61,658 nt of DNA, taken from contig JANQJR010000059.1 of NCBI GenBank assembly GCA_028281525.1, forward strand, positions 1 through 61,658, read 5' to 3'. The stretch's first letter is position 1. Every line of letters begins with the position of its first letter. Source of the DNA: Magnetovibrio sp. (GTDB lineage Bacteria > Pseudomonadota > Alphaproteobacteria > Rhodospirillales > Magnetovibrionaceae). The position numbers were made by a program, and so were the translations under genes. Positions 24,894 to 34,241 of the stretch are shown here, one piece after another. The notes under the pieces are model-generated. The model saw only the letters and a program-made list of their open reading frames with translations, was not told where the DNA came from and ran no database searches.

Positions 24894-25283
24894 TTACTGC
24901 TGAGCCGGAGCAGCCGGGGCAGCAAAAGCGCGCGGAGCGTACGGGTACGGAGCGTACGGAGCCGCGTAAGCCGGAGCCTGCGGAGCCACCAGTTCGCCCT
25001 TTTCGTTCACGGCCGGAGCCGCAACCGGAGCGTAGGCGTACGGAGCGTAGCCATACGGGTGGTAGCCGTTGTAGCCGTTCCAACCGTTATAGCCGTTGCC
25101 GTAGACGTTGGAGTTGCCGCGGGCGGACATGGAGAAGTCAAAGGCGCCGTCGCCATTGCCAAAGCCGTTGCCCCAGCCGTTGTTGTTGCCGTTGTTCCAG
25201 CCCCAGAAAGCCTGGGCGGAGGTGGCGGACAGAGCAGCCACACCGATGATGGAAGCGATCGCAAGAGTCTTGATGGTTTTCAT
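24894..25283 (-). CDS. sulfur-globule-like secreted Gly/Tyr/Asn-rich protein
   Basis: A 129-residue protein with a clear signal peptide (LAIASIIGVAALSATSAQA) and a low-complexity mature part: FWGWNNGNNNGWGNGFGNGD, then AFDFSMSARGNSN, then Tyr/Pro/Ala-rich YAPYAYAP. The DFxMSxxRGN core is shared with the C-terminus of the adjacent fusion protein. Gly/Tyr-rich small exported proteins with this look coat periplasmic sulfur globules in purple sulfur bacteria; the similarity is compositional plus one short motif, so the role is inferred. It lies 161 bases upstream of the fusion gene on the same strand. Confidence 0.75.
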   Translation of the reverse strand: MKTIKTLAIASIIGVAALSATSAQAFWGWNNGNNNGWGNGFGNGDGAFDFSMSARGNSNVYGNGYNGWNGYNGYHPYGYAPYAYAPVAAPAVNEKGELVAPQAPAYAAPYAPYPYAPRAFAAPAAPAQQ

Positions 25284-25638
25284 AACAAAAGTCCTCGAAG
25301 TTAGATGTTTGCAATATTCAACAGTTTCGACTGGCCCGTGCTGATGGGCATGTCAAAAGGTGTTCGCTTTTTTTGGGGGGGCGTTATTTTTATGTGGCTC
25401 TTGGCGGCCGCTTATTTATTAGCTGACCCTTATTTAGTAAATTCTAATACACGCGTCAACGCAAATGTGACATTGCGATACAACTTTTTCGATTATCAAT
25501 CGATCATCAAGGAGCAAGCCATTGGATTCGGAACAGGAATCCCGACGGAAAAAAATGGAAAAAAATGCTTGAATGGAGCCGATTTTGTCCTAAAAGCGAC
25601 ACTCGCCAGTCAGGAATGACGGAAAAACGTTCGAAACG
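25284..25638. other. 355-base intergenic region upstream of the sulfur-globule-like gene
   Basis: Low-GC region containing the minus-strand ribosome site AGGAC and a TTGACA hexamer (complement of 25351-25356), but no well-spaced -10 box. A 104-codon plus-strand reading frame spans it and encodes one hydrophobic segment, but without a ribosome site it is not called a gene. Nothing else is supported. Confidence 0.5.
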
Positions 25639-27147
25639 TCAGCCTGTGTCGAATTTGATTCCCTGCGCAAGGGGCAGATCGGTGGAGTAATTGATGGTGT
25701 TGGTGGCGCGGCGCATGTAATTGCGCCAAGCATCCGAACCGGACTCCCGCCCCCCGCCGGTGGATTTTTCACCGCCGAATGCGCCGCCGATTTCCGCACC
25801 GCTCGGTCCGATATTGACGTTGGCGATGCCGCAGTCGCTGCCGGCTGAGGACAGGAAGGCCTCCGCTTCGCGGATGTCGGTGGTGAAAATCGAAGACGAT
25901 AGCCCCTGATCGACATCGTTGTGGAGATGCATGGCGTCGTCAAAGCTCTGATAGCGCATGACGTATAGAATGGGGGCAAAGGTTTCGGTTTTGACGATGG
26001 CGGATTGCGTGGGCATTTCAGCGATGGCGGGCTCGACATAAAATGCATTGGGATATTCATTGCTGAGCACCCGGTTGCCGCAGAAGACCGTGCCGCCATC
26101 GGCGGTGACGGCGTCCAAGGCATGTTGCATTGCTTCGAACGCTTGAATATCGATCAGTGGACCAACCAGGTTCTCGGCATCCAAGGGATCGCCAATGCGA
26201 ATACTGCGGTACGCCGTTTTCAGTTTGTCGAGCAGCGGGTCATAGATATCCTCATGCACGATGAGACGGCGCAGCGAAGTGCATCGTTGGCCCGCCGTTC
26301 CCACGGCTGAAAACAAGATCGCGCGCACCACTAAGTCCAAGTCCGCACTGGGGGTGATGATCATGGCGTTGTTACCGCCCAATTCCAGCAAAGCCCGGCC
26401 GAACCGTTTGGCAATGCGCGGCGCGACCTCCGCGCCCATGCGGCAGCTTCCCGTGGCGCTGATCAGCGCCAGACGTTTGTCATCGACCATTTGTTCGCCC
26501 GCGCCGCGTTCGCCAATCACCACCTCCAAAAGGGAGCCCGGTGCGTCGCCAAAACGGTCCAGGGCGCGGTTAAAGATCGCGTGACAAGCCAGCGCGGTCA
26601 GGGGTGTTTTTTCGGATGGCTTCCACACCACCGGGTCGCCGCACACGATCGCCAGGGCGAAATTCCACGACCACACCGCAACGGGGAAATTGAAGGCGCT
26701 GATCACGCCGATGGCGCCCAGCGGATGCCAAGTTTCCATCATGCGGTGACCGGGGCGTTCGGACGCGATGGTCAGACCGTAAAGCTGGCGGGACAGACCG
26801 ACGGCGAAATCACAGATGTCGATCATTTCCTGAACTTCGCCTTCACCCTCCGCGAGGATCTTGCCGCACTCCAGGCTGACCAAATGGCCCAGGGGTTCCT
26901 TGGCGGCGCGCAGTTCTTCGCCCAATAGACGGATCAATTCGCCGCGCCGGGGCGCGGGCACGTTGCGCCACGTCAAGAACGTTTCGTGCGCACGGGCGAT
27001 TTTGGCGTCCACGTTATCCGCGCTGTCGAGCGCCAGGCACGCCAAACCCTGCCCGTCGATGGGGCTGGTGACATCCAAACCGTTGCTCAAGGCGCCTGCG
27101 CCGGCAACGTCGACGTCCAGGGCTTGTAAAATTTCCGCTGCATCCAT
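25639..27147 (-). CDS. amaB: ALDH7-type aldehyde dehydrogenase (alpha-aminoadipate semialdehyde dehydrogenase)
   Basis: Oxidises alpha-aminoadipate semialdehyde (piperideine-6-carboxylate) to aminoadipate with NAD in lysine catabolism. The 502-residue protein has the ALDH fold motifs ISAFNFPVAVWSWN, WKPSEKTPLTA, the catalytic Glu in LLELGGNNAMI and the catalytic Cys in GTAGQRCTSLRR. The antiquitin-specific end NIGPSGAEIGGAFGGEK is present. I use the ATG at 27147 after AGGAGA; an in-frame GTG lies 18 bases upstream. It is divergent from a saccharopine dehydrogenase-like gene, which supports the lysine assignment. Confidence 0.85.
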   Translation of the reverse strand: MDAAEILQALDVDVAGAGALSNGLDVTSPIDGQGLACLALDSADNVDAKIARAHETFLTWRNVPAPRRGELIRLLGEELRAAKEPLGHLVSLECGKILAEGEGEVQEMIDICDFAVGLSRQLYGLTIASERPGHRMMETWHPLGAIGVISAFNFPVAVWSWNFALAIVCGDPVVWKPSEKTPLTALACHAIFNRALDRFGDAPGSLLEVVIGERGAGEQMVDDKRLALISATGSCRMGAEVAPRIAKRFGRALLELGGNNAMIITPSADLDLVVRAILFSAVGTAGQRCTSLRRLIVHEDIYDPLLDKLKTAYRSIRIGDPLDAENLVGPLIDIQAFEAMQHALDAVTADGGTVFCGNRVLSNEYPNAFYVEPAIAEMPTQSAIVKTETFAPILYVMRYQSFDDAMHLHNDVDQGLSSSIFTTDIREAEAFLSSAGSDCGIANVNIGPSGAEIGGAFGGEKSTGGGRESGSDAWRNYMRRATNTINYSTDLPLAQGIKFDTG

Positions 27148-27239
27148 GGCGTGGTTCTCCTGCACTTGGTGGATGAAATGCGGGTGAAATGACGCCTGCT
27201 TCGTCCCTATATCTTCATGTAGGGAGTCTATAGCTCTAG

Positions 27240-27501
27240 GTCACGAACTCATAAATGGCATGAGAAATGGCGCTCAAACGGCCAAGAATCGCGCGAAAAA
27301 GCCTGCAGGGCGGGGTCGGTCCCCGGTCCAAGGGCTTTGACAACATGGATCGAAGCCGTTTCAGCGTTCGAAGGATATGGCGCATGTGCCCGCCTGCCGC
27401 GTTGCATGGACTTGAAAACCAACCAGGTTTCCTGCGTCCTTGCGCCTTGCAGGTGAACAAATGCGCTCATACCATTTCCATGCCATTTATGAGTTCGTGA
27501 C
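27240..27501. mobile_element. 262-bp MITE-like element with 23-bp perfect terminal inverted repeats
   Basis: The 23 bases 27240-27262 (starting GTCACGAACTCATAAATGG) are the exact reverse complement of 27479-27501, and the match continues imperfectly for about 8 more bases. The element is flanked on both sides by CTAG (27236-27239 and 27502-27505), a 4-bp duplication fitting the YTAR target of IS5-type elements. The interior has no transposase. It occupies most of the divergent region between the lysine genes; without it the gap would be about 136 bases. Confidence 0.85.
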
Positions 27502-27549
27502 CTAGTGTACCAGAAAAACGTAGCGTAAAACTAAGGCGGGGAGAGATTG

Positions 27550-28626
27550 ATGCTGCGGGTCTTGGTCTTGGGATCGGGAAAAATCGGCGTCAGCGTGGCA
27601 CTGGATTTGTTGGGTGCGGGGAATTACGCCGTCACTTTAGCGGACCATAGCGCAGAGGCCTTGGAGAGCCGTGCGCCGCAGGGGGCGGAGCAACTGGTCC
27701 TGGATGTCACCGACGACCGGGAACTTCTGGAGGCGCTTCATGACCAGTGGGCGGTGATCAATGCGTTGCCTTACTTCTTCAATGTGCGTATTGCGCAGGC
27801 CGCACGCGCGAGCGCGGTGCACTATTTCGACCTGTCCGAAGACACCGACGCCGCCGAAGGGGTGCGCAAAGTGGCGGAGGACAAAAGCGGTTCGCAAACT
27901 CTGATTGCACCGCAATGCGGGTTGGCGCCGGGGTTCATTTCCATCGTCGCCCATCATCTGGTTGGTGCCTTCGACGAGGTCCATGACGTGAAGCTGCGTG
28001 TCGGCGCGTTGCCGCAGTTTCCAGACAACATCCTGCGCTACAATCTGACCTGGAGCACCGAAGGTTTGATCAACGAATACTGCAATCTGTGCGACGCCAT
28101 CCATGAAGGAGAACGGCGCAAACTTGTGCCGCTGGAAGGGTTGGAGCGTTTTTCCCTCGACGGCATTGATTACGAAGCTTTCAGTACCTCGGGCGGCATC
28201 GGAACACTTTGCGATACGCTGGACGGAAAGGTGCGCAACCTGAACTACAAGACCGTGCGCTATCCCGGTCATCGCGATATGGTGCAGATGCTGGCGCGCG
28301 ATCTGAAGCTGTGCGAGCACCGCGAAACGTTCAAGGAACTGATTGAATTCGGCGTCCCGGTCACCCGCCAGGATGTGGTCTTGGTGTTCGTTACCGTCAC
28401 GGGCCTGAAGGCGGGGATGCTCACCCAGGACAGCTTCATGCGCAAAATCTACGGCGACGTGGCGGAAGACGGGCGCAGCGCCATCCAAAAAACCACGTCC
28501 GCCGGGGTCACGACCCTGGTGGATATGCTGCGTGAGGGCGAGTTGCCGGACCACGGTTTGCTCCGCTTGGAGCAGGTGGATTTTGAAACCTTCACTCAAA
28601 ACCGGTTTGGACAGGTCTATGCTTAG
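27550..28626 (+). CDS. saccharopine dehydrogenase-like / lysine 6-dehydrogenase family protein
   Basis: A 358-residue NAD(P)-dependent enzyme with an N-terminal Rossmann motif VLGSGKIGVSVALDLLGAG and the family core IAPQCGLAPGFISIVAHHL and FSTSGGIGTLCDTL. Members act on saccharopine or directly on lysine, giving alpha-aminoadipate semialdehyde, the substrate of the divergent ALDH7 enzyme. The ATG follows GGGGAGAG. Its last 35 bases overlap the end of the convergent histidine kinase gene. Which of the two activities it has cannot be decided by eye. Confidence 0.82.
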   Translation: MLRVLVLGSGKIGVSVALDLLGAGNYAVTLADHSAEALESRAPQGAEQLVLDVTDDRELLEALHDQWAVINALPYFFNVRIAQAARASAVHYFDLSEDTDAAEGVRKVAEDKSGSQTLIAPQCGLAPGFISIVAHHLVGAFDEVHDVKLRVGALPQFPDNILRYNLTWSTEGLINEYCNLCDAIHEGERRKLVPLEGLERFSLDGIDYEAFSTSGGIGTLCDTLDGKVRNLNYKTVRYPGHRDMVQMLARDLKLCEHRETFKELIEFGVPVTRQDVVLVFVTVTGLKAGMLTQDSFMRKIYGDVAEDGRSAIQKTTSAGVTTLVDMLREGELPDHGLLRLEQVDFETFTQNRFGQVYA

Positions 28627-30469
28627 TAACCGTGCCGTAAGCCTTTGTCTTCAATGGTGTGACCACGGTGCTGTCCAGAACCCGGTTTTTGGGCAAGATG
28701 ATGGTGGCTCGCGTGCCTTTTGAGGGGACTGAATCCAGTTGAAACGTGCCGCCGTGCAATTCGATGAGACTTTTGGTCAACGGTAGGCCAAGCCCCGTAC
28801 CTTCGTGCCTGCGATCCAGCCCGCTGTCCACCTGGCCGAATTGGGTCATGGCTTTCGCAAGTTCATCTTCATCCATACCGATGCCGGTGTCCGCAACGGT
28901 TATGCACAGGGTTCCGTTTGGGTTTTGATCCGTCGTTATGGTGACGCGGCCCCCTTCCGGGGTGAATTTTACGGCGTTCGAGAGCAGGTTGAGCAAAACC
29001 TGTTTCAAACGCCGGCTGTCCCCCAGGATCATCAGGTCTGGCTTCGTTCTCGTGATATTTAAGTTGAGCCCGCCTTTTGCGGCACGCGGCCGTATCAGGC
29101 GAGCGGACGCATGGATCAACTCGGCGATGACGATGTGGTCATCGTGCAGTTGCAGCTTGCCGGACTCGATTGCTGAAACATCAAGAATATCATTGATGAG
29201 CTCCAACAGATGTTGTCCGGAATCATGGATGTCGCAGATGTACTCCAGGTATTTTTCATGGCCCAGGGGGCCAAAATATTGCTGTGAGATACTATTGGAA
29301 AAGCCGATGATGGCATTGAGCGGTGTGCGCAGTTCGTGGCTCATGTTGGCGATGAGTTCGGACTTGGCGCGGTTTGCGATTTCGGCCTGCTTGCGGGCAC
29401 GCTTTGTGTGTTCTTCGGCCACTTTCTTTTCGGTGATATCCTCATGTATAGCGATGTAGTGTGACAGCTCGCCGTGTTCGTCGACCACCGGCGCTGCGAC
29501 CATGGACGCCCAAAAGAAACTGCCGTCTTTACGTTTGTCCTTGATCACGCCCCGCCATTCTTTGCCCGACTTCAGGTTTTGCCACATGCTGGCGTAATAA
29601 TCGGGTGGGGTGTCTCCTGACTTTAACATCCGCGGGCTTTGGCCCACGGCTTCATCATCGGTGTATCCGGTCATTTCCGTAAAGCGCGGATTGACGTATT
29701 CGATGGTTCCGTCCAGATCCGTGATGAACACCATGTTGGGGCTTTGGTTCAAGGCCTGGGACAGCTTGCGCAGATCGGTGTCCGTTTGTTTGCGTTCCGC
29801 GATTTCTTCTCGCAGCTTATGCGTTTGGTACTCCAGCCGCTTGAGGATCGGCATGGTGGTGCGAAAGAACATCCAACTGCCCAAGCCAATCGCGAACACG
29901 GCGATGGTGGCGACGATCATACCGGCGCGGTAAAAGGGTGCTTCGATTTCCGAGACGTTGACCTTGGCAACCAAGCCCAAATCCAATTCGGCGATGGGCT
30001 CAAACGCGGCCAGCACTTCGACGCCTTGGTAATCCAGCGCCTGGACGGTGCCGGATTGGCCGCTCAAGGCGAGGCGCATCGGCTCCGACAAATCGGAATC
30101 AATCGGCACCGGCTGTGGCTTTGCGCCCTGGATATTGCGATGATTGAGAATGAAAACGATTTTGTCACCGTCGCGTTTACCGACTACAAATTCGCCGGTC
30201 TTGCCAAACCCGTTGTAGGTTCCCAGTGCGTCTTCGATTTGACTGATGGTCGCGGCGGAGGCGCCGGCGGGATAGTTTTGGTTGTAACGGCGGTCGAAAC
30301 GCGCGACGGCGTCGATCAATCTGGCCTGGGATTGGACGGCGGCGACCAATTCGGCGCGGGATTGATTAAATGTCGTTTGGTGAAGCAGTCCGATGGACAC
30401 ACCGCCGATGGTCGCAGCCAATGCGGCCATGATCGCGGCTAAAACATAAATTGGTTTGTTCCGTCCCAT
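28592..30469 (-). CDS. PAS-domain sensor histidine kinase
   Basis: A 625-residue hybrid-free kinase. Two membrane helices (IYVLAAIMAALAATIGGVS and MIVATIAVFAIGLGSWMFF) bracket a periplasmic sensor of about 155 residues. Then come a PAS/PAC pair (about 240-365), a coiled linker, a HisKA domain with the H-box [17 protein letters not shown], and a HATPase with LLNLLSNAVKFTPEGG, DTGIGM and GTGLGLPL. I start at the ATG directly preceding the first helix; a GTG 45 bases upstream is possible. No response regulator is adjacent. The 3' end overlaps the convergent saccharopine dehydrogenase-like gene. Confidence 0.88.
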   Translation of the reverse strand: MGRNKPIYVLAAIMAALAATIGGVSIGLLHQTTFNQSRAELVAAVQSQARLIDAVARFDRRYNQNYPAGASAATISQIEDALGTYNGFGKTGEFVVGKRDGDKIVFILNHRNIQGAKPQPVPIDSDLSEPMRLALSGQSGTVQALDYQGVEVLAAFEPIAELDLGLVAKVNVSEIEAPFYRAGMIVATIAVFAIGLGSWMFFRTTMPILKRLEYQTHKLREEIAERKQTDTDLRKLSQALNQSPNMVFITDLDGTIEYVNPRFTEMTGYTDDEAVGQSPRMLKSGDTPPDYYASMWQNLKSGKEWRGVIKDKRKDGSFFWASMVAAPVVDEHGELSHYIAIHEDITEKKVAEEHTKRARKQAEIANRAKSELIANMSHELRTPLNAIIGFSNSISQQYFGPLGHEKYLEYICDIHDSGQHLLELINDILDVSAIESGKLQLHDDHIVIAELIHASARLIRPRAAKGGLNLNITRTKPDLMILGDSRRLKQVLLNLLSNAVKFTPEGGRVTITTDQNPNGTLCITVADTGIGMDEDELAKAMTQFGQVDSGLDRRHEGTGLGLPLTKSLIELHGGTFQLDSVPSKGTRATIILPKNRVLDSTVVTPLKTKAYGTVTKHRPVQTGFE

Positions 30470-30650
30470 GCCGAGGCCACCGCATTCACGTTGCGCTTCA
30501 TAGCGGCCCCCCACGGATCCGGTGCATGCCCCTTAAGCAAACCGGGCGTATCTCCAGCCGACAGCTTTACCGACGGCCCGAACAAGAACGTGGGACGAAT
30601 AATCCCGGTTTTCAAGGTGAATTTGTATGATATTTTTTTGGAGAGGAGAA

Positions 30651-30725
30651 TGGTGCCGCCGGACAGAATTGAACTGTCGACCTCACCCTTACCAAGGGTG
30701 CGCTCTACCCCTGAGCTACGGCGGC
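30651..30725 (-). tRNA. tRNA-Thr (GGT)
   Basis: A full cloverleaf is seen on the minus strand: acceptor GCCGCCG/CGGCGGC, D arm AGCTCAGGGGTAGAGC, anticodon stem CACCC/GGGTG around loop TTGGTAA (anticodon GGT), T arm GACAG-TTCAATT-CTGTC, and an encoded CCA at 30651-30653. Confidence 0.95.
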
Positions 30726-30960
30726 ACAATGCTTGAAGCTGTTGGGCTGGAAAGCGGGCGGAACATGCCACACGGTTCTGCGAAACGCAAGCGTCCTTGA
30801 TGCGATTTTTTTGAGCGAGCAGGAGGCGGCCTGTTCGTGCGAAACACAACGCGCCATGAACGTGTACGATGCACGACATCAGGAGAAGCGCGACGTCTTC
30901 TCCCGATATCTATTTGACAACGCTTTTTGCGTAACCGTTTGATCGATTAGCGGCATTTAC

Positions 30961-31542
30961 CTATGCCGCTTTACCAATCGCCATTGCGTCGGGAACTTCG
31001 ATCAGTTTTCCGGATTTCACGTCATAGATATACCCATAGACGGGAATGTTTTTCGGAACCAACGGGTGCGATTTGATCCGCTGGACGTCTTCTACGACGC
31101 TTTTGGCGTTGTCGCTGATGGTCAGCCAATCGATATATTTGCCCTCCGTCGATCCTGGACCATGGCCTGCATCGTGCCAACCGGATGCATCCACACTTGA
31201 CGTTTCCAGGCTGCTGGCGAGCAGATCACGCATGACCTCGTCGGTAAAGGTTTCCATGCCGCAGTCCGTGTGATGGATGACAAACCACTCGCGTGTGCCC
31301 AGTAATTTATAGGATATCACCAGCGAGCGAATGGCGTCGTCCGAGGCCCGCCCCCCTGCATTGCGGATGACATGGGCGTCGCCTTCGGCCAGTCCCGAAT
31401 ATTTTGCGGGATCGAGGCGTGCATCCATGCACGTCAGAATGGCAAAGTGGCGTCCTGGTGGCATGGGCAAGCTGCCTTTGTCGCCAAAGTGCGACGCATA
31501 CTCTGTGTTCGCAGCCAAGACTTCATCTAGAATTTTACTCAT
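30961..31542 (-). CDS. beta-class carbonic anhydrase
   Basis: Zinc enzyme that interconverts CO2 and bicarbonate. The 193-residue protein has the zinc and catalytic residues C38-M-D40-A-R42 and H91-T-D-C94 (in IHHTDCG), plus [15 protein letters not shown]. The pattern fits the class D-like beta enzymes. The ATG follows GGGAGG by 7 bases; longer readings upstream are not supported. It has an AT-rich upstream region with palindromes and appears to be transcribed alone. Confidence 0.92.
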   Translation of the reverse strand: MSKILDEVLAANTEYASHFGDKGSLPMPPGRHFAILTCMDARLDPAKYSGLAEGDAHVIRNAGGRASDDAIRSLVISYKLLGTREWFVIHHTDCGMETFTDEVMRDLLASSLETSSVDASGWHDAGHGPGSTEGKYIDWLTISDNAKSVVEDVQRIKSHPLVPKNIPVYGYIYDVKSGKLIEVPDAMAIGKAA

Positions 31543-31923
31543 TGTTGGTGCCTCCCTTGAAATGTTGGTTTTTGAACCACCACTTCCTCCTGAATTAAGA
31601 GACACGTTCTTAAAACACCCCCCAGGTACAAATATGAGGATACACTCTTTTATTGGATAAAAGCAAATCTGGAGAGCTCTGGTTGGGCGATAAATACCTT
31701 GTATATCAATATGATAATATACCATCCGACCTATATCTCATGGATTGGTTTGAAATTTCGTCCGCAAGGGCTTAACCAAGCTTTAGATGGCTTTTGACGT
31801 TTACAAGGGGGTCGGGGAAATGATCTGCTTGAGGAGCGCCAAGCGTTCAAAAACTGCTTTTAGCCACGCACGGGTTTGAGCGATGTGGCCTAAGCGATGA
31901 GGAAAGCAATACGGTCCCATGCC
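31543..31923. other. 381-base intergenic region upstream of the carbonic anhydrase gene
   Basis: AT-rich near the carbonic anhydrase gene. It contains CTTTTAT-TGG-ATAAAAG (31647-31663) and a longer imperfect palindrome with arms GTATAT and ATATAC (31701-31722). Either could be an operator for the minus-strand gene; the 200 bases closest to the plus-strand gene show nothing distinctive. Confidence 0.4.
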
Positions 31924-32097
31924 ATGAGCACCGAATTCGATAACAGGGATAAAACAGACTCTCAGCCGGACACCAAAACGGACCGGCAAGAGCGTCTCGA
32001 TCAGGCCTTGCGCGACAATCTGAAAAAGCGCAAGGCCCAGGCTCGCGCGCGCAAGGAACCCCAAAGTGATCCTGAAAAAGGCGCACAAAAGCCCTGA
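31924..32097 (+). CDS. small highly charged protein before murA
   Basis: A 57-residue hydrophilic protein rich in Lys, Arg, Asp and Gln (LDQALRDNLKKRKAQARARK), predicted as one charged helix. No domain is recognised. The ATG at 31924 is used; an in-frame ATG at 31897 would add nine residues. It precedes murA by 74 bases and is in the same direction, so it may share its transcript. Confidence 0.55.
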   Translation: MSTEFDNRDKTDSQPDTKTDRQERLDQALRDNLKKRKAQARARKEPQSDPEKGAQKP

Positions 32098-32171
32098 TTC
32101 CCTTTATAGCCTTGTGGGTTACGGAGCCTTAGGCTAAAAGCCGGGGCAATTTCATTCGATTTGGATAGGTT

Positions 32172-33458
32172 ATGGACAAGATTTTGATCCGGGGCGGCGT
32201 GCCCCTTCATGGCAGCATTGCCATCGGCGGTGCGAAAAATGCGGCGTTGCCCTTGATGGCGGCCGCCTTGCTTACCGATGATGTGTTGCGCCTGTCCAAC
32301 TTGCCGCATCTGGCCGATATCTCCACCATGGCACATCTGATGAGCGACATGGGGGTTAGTATCGCCATGGAAGGCGACGCGCCGGACGGCGGGCACATGG
32401 GCCGGGTGTTCGCGCTGGATGCCTCAGGCCTCAAAGACACCACCGCGCCCTACGATCTGGTACGGCGTATGCGTGCTTCGGTGCTGGTGTTGGGACCGCT
32501 GGTGGCCAAGCATGGACACGCCCGCGTGTCCCTGCCGGGCGGTTGCGCCATCGGCACGCGCCCGGTGGATTTGCACTTAAAAGCGCTGGAGACTTTGGGC
32601 GCGGACATCGAACTGTCCGAAGGCTATGTGGACGCCAAAGCTCCGAACGGTTTGGTGGGGGCGCATGTGCTGTTTCCCAACGTCACGGTGGGCGGCACCG
32701 AAAACATCCTCATGGCCGCGACCCTGGCCAAGGGCGAAACGGTGATCGCCAACGCTGCACGCGAGCCGGAGGTCACGGATCTGGCCCATTGTCTGGTCGC
32801 CATGGGCGCGAAGATCGAGGGCATCGGCACCGACACACTCAAGGTTCAGGGGCTCGAGAAGCTTCACGGTGCGGATTACGCCGTGGTGGCGGACCGCATC
32901 GAAATGGGCTCCTACGCCGTGGCCGCCGCCGTCACCGGGGGCGACGTGGTTCTCAAGGGCGGGCGTATCGACCTGATCGAAGGGGTGGTGGATGTGCTCA
33001 AAAGCGCCGGCGTCGATGTCGAAGAGGTCGAGGGCGGCTTGCGCGTCAGCCGCAAAAACGGCCGCATCAAGGGTTTCGACGTGATGACCGAACCCTACCC
33101 AGGGTTCCCCACCGACATGCAGGCGCAGATGATGGTGCTGGCCTCCGTCGCCGAAGGCGCGTCGATGATCACCGAAACGATTTTTGAAAACCGCTTCATG
33201 CACGTGCCGGAATTGGCGCGCATGGGCGCGGACATCAACGTGCATGGCCGCTCCGCCATCGTGCGGGGCGTGGAAAAGCTGTCCGGCGCGCAGGTGATGG
33301 CGACGGATCTGCGCGCGTCCAGTTCCCTGGTGTTGGCCGCACTGGTGGCCGAAGGGGAGACGGAAATCAATCGCGTCTACCATCTTGACCGGGGCTATGA
33401 GCGTCTGGAAGAAAAACTGGCCGCGTGCGGCGCACAAATCGAGCGTGTGCGCGGCTGA
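32172..33458 (+). CDS. murA: UDP-N-acetylglucosamine 1-carboxyvinyltransferase
   Basis: Catalyses the first committed step of peptidoglycan synthesis, adding enolpyruvate from PEP to UDP-GlcNAc. The 428-residue protein has the start [20 protein letters not shown] and the catalytic loop [15 protein letters not shown] with Cys125, the fosfomycin-reactive residue. The end [19 protein letters not shown] is also typical. It heads the conserved block with hisG, hisD and infA; hisG follows 108 bases later. Confidence 0.96.
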   Translation: MDKILIRGGVPLHGSIAIGGAKNAALPLMAAALLTDDVLRLSNLPHLADISTMAHLMSDMGVSIAMEGDAPDGGHMGRVFALDASGLKDTTAPYDLVRRMRASVLVLGPLVAKHGHARVSLPGGCAIGTRPVDLHLKALETLGADIELSEGYVDAKAPNGLVGAHVLFPNVTVGGTENILMAATLAKGETVIANAAREPEVTDLAHCLVAMGAKIEGIGTDTLKVQGLEKLHGADYAVVADRIEMGSYAVAAAVTGGDVVLKGGRIDLIEGVVDVLKSAGVDVEEVEGGLRVSRKNGRIKGFDVMTEPYPGFPTDMQAQMMVLASVAEGASMITETIFENRFMHVPELARMGADINVHGRSAIVRGVEKLSGAQVMATDLRASSSLVLAALVAEGETEINRVYHLDRGYERLEEKLAACGAQIERVRG

Positions 33459-33566
33459 TCTGGTTCTCGCCGGCGCACCGTAAAATCCTGGAAACCCGCC
33501 CGAAAACCCTTTATATATGCCGCTTTTCCGGCTGCCCGTTGGGGGCCCGGACGTGGAGTAAAGATC

Positions 33567-34241
33567 GTGAGTGCATCTGCGAAAGACAAACTGGTCTTGG
33601 CGCTGCCCAAGGGCCGCATCCTCGAAGAGGTGATGCCCATCGTGCGCGCGGTGGGGATCGAGCCCGAAGCCGACTTCGATAATCCGAAGTCGAGGAAGCT
33701 TTCATTCGCCACCAATCACGATCATCTGGAAATCATTCGCGTGCGCAGCTTCGACGTCGCCACCTTCGTCGCCTTCGGCGCGGCGCAGTTGGGCGTGGCG
33801 GGCGCGGATGTGTTGATGGAATTCGACAATCCCGAAATCTACGCACCCTTGGATTTGGGTATCGGCTATTGCCGCATGTCCATCGCGGAGCCCAAGGAAC
33901 TGGGCGAAGAAGATGACCCCAGCACGTGGTCCCACGTGCGCGTCGCGACCAAGTATCCGGTGATCACGCAGAAGCACTTCGCCCAGCGCGGTGTGCAGGC
34001 GGAATGCATCAAACTCAACGGCGCGATGGAACTGGCTCCGCAAATGGGCCTGTGTTCTCGCATTGTCGATCTGGTCTCCACCGGTGCGACCCTTAAGGCC
34101 AACGGTCTGGTGGAGGTTGAGACCATCGCTGAAATCACCTCGCGCTTGGCGGTCAATCGCACCGCATGGAAAACCCGCCCCGATGAAATCGGCGGGTGGA
34201 TCGAAAAATTCCGGGAGGCTCTCGATGCCCAAGCGGCTTGA
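33567..34241 (+). CDS. hisG: ATP phosphoribosyltransferase, short form
   Basis: First enzyme of histidine synthesis, joining ATP and PRPP. At 224 residues it is the short form, which needs the regulatory partner HisZ; no hisZ is present in this window. Family motifs [23 protein letters not shown] and [13 protein letters not shown] are clear. It starts with GTG and overlaps hisD by 17 bases, so translation of the two is coupled. Confidence 0.93.
   Translation: MSASAKDKLVLALPKGRILEEVMPIVRAVGIEPEADFDNPKSRKLSFATNHDHLEIIRVRSFDVATFVAFGAAQLGVAGADVLMEFDNPEIYAPLDLGIGYCRMSIAEPKELGEEDDPSTWSHVRVATKYPVITQKHFAQRGVQAECIKLNGAMELAPQMGLCSRIVDLVSTGATLKANGLVEVETIAEITSRLAVNRTAWKTRPDEIGGWIEKFREALDAQAA

Noticed and set aside
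25305-25619. Plus-strand reading frame of 104 codons with one hydrophobic segment
   Set aside because: It lies in the promoter region of the divergent secreted protein, has no ribosome site at any start, and shows no family features; left as intergenic.
27236-27460. Minus-strand frame inside the inverted-repeat element
   Set aside because: It begins at the element's interior, has no transposase motif and ends in the terminal repeat; judged non-coding.
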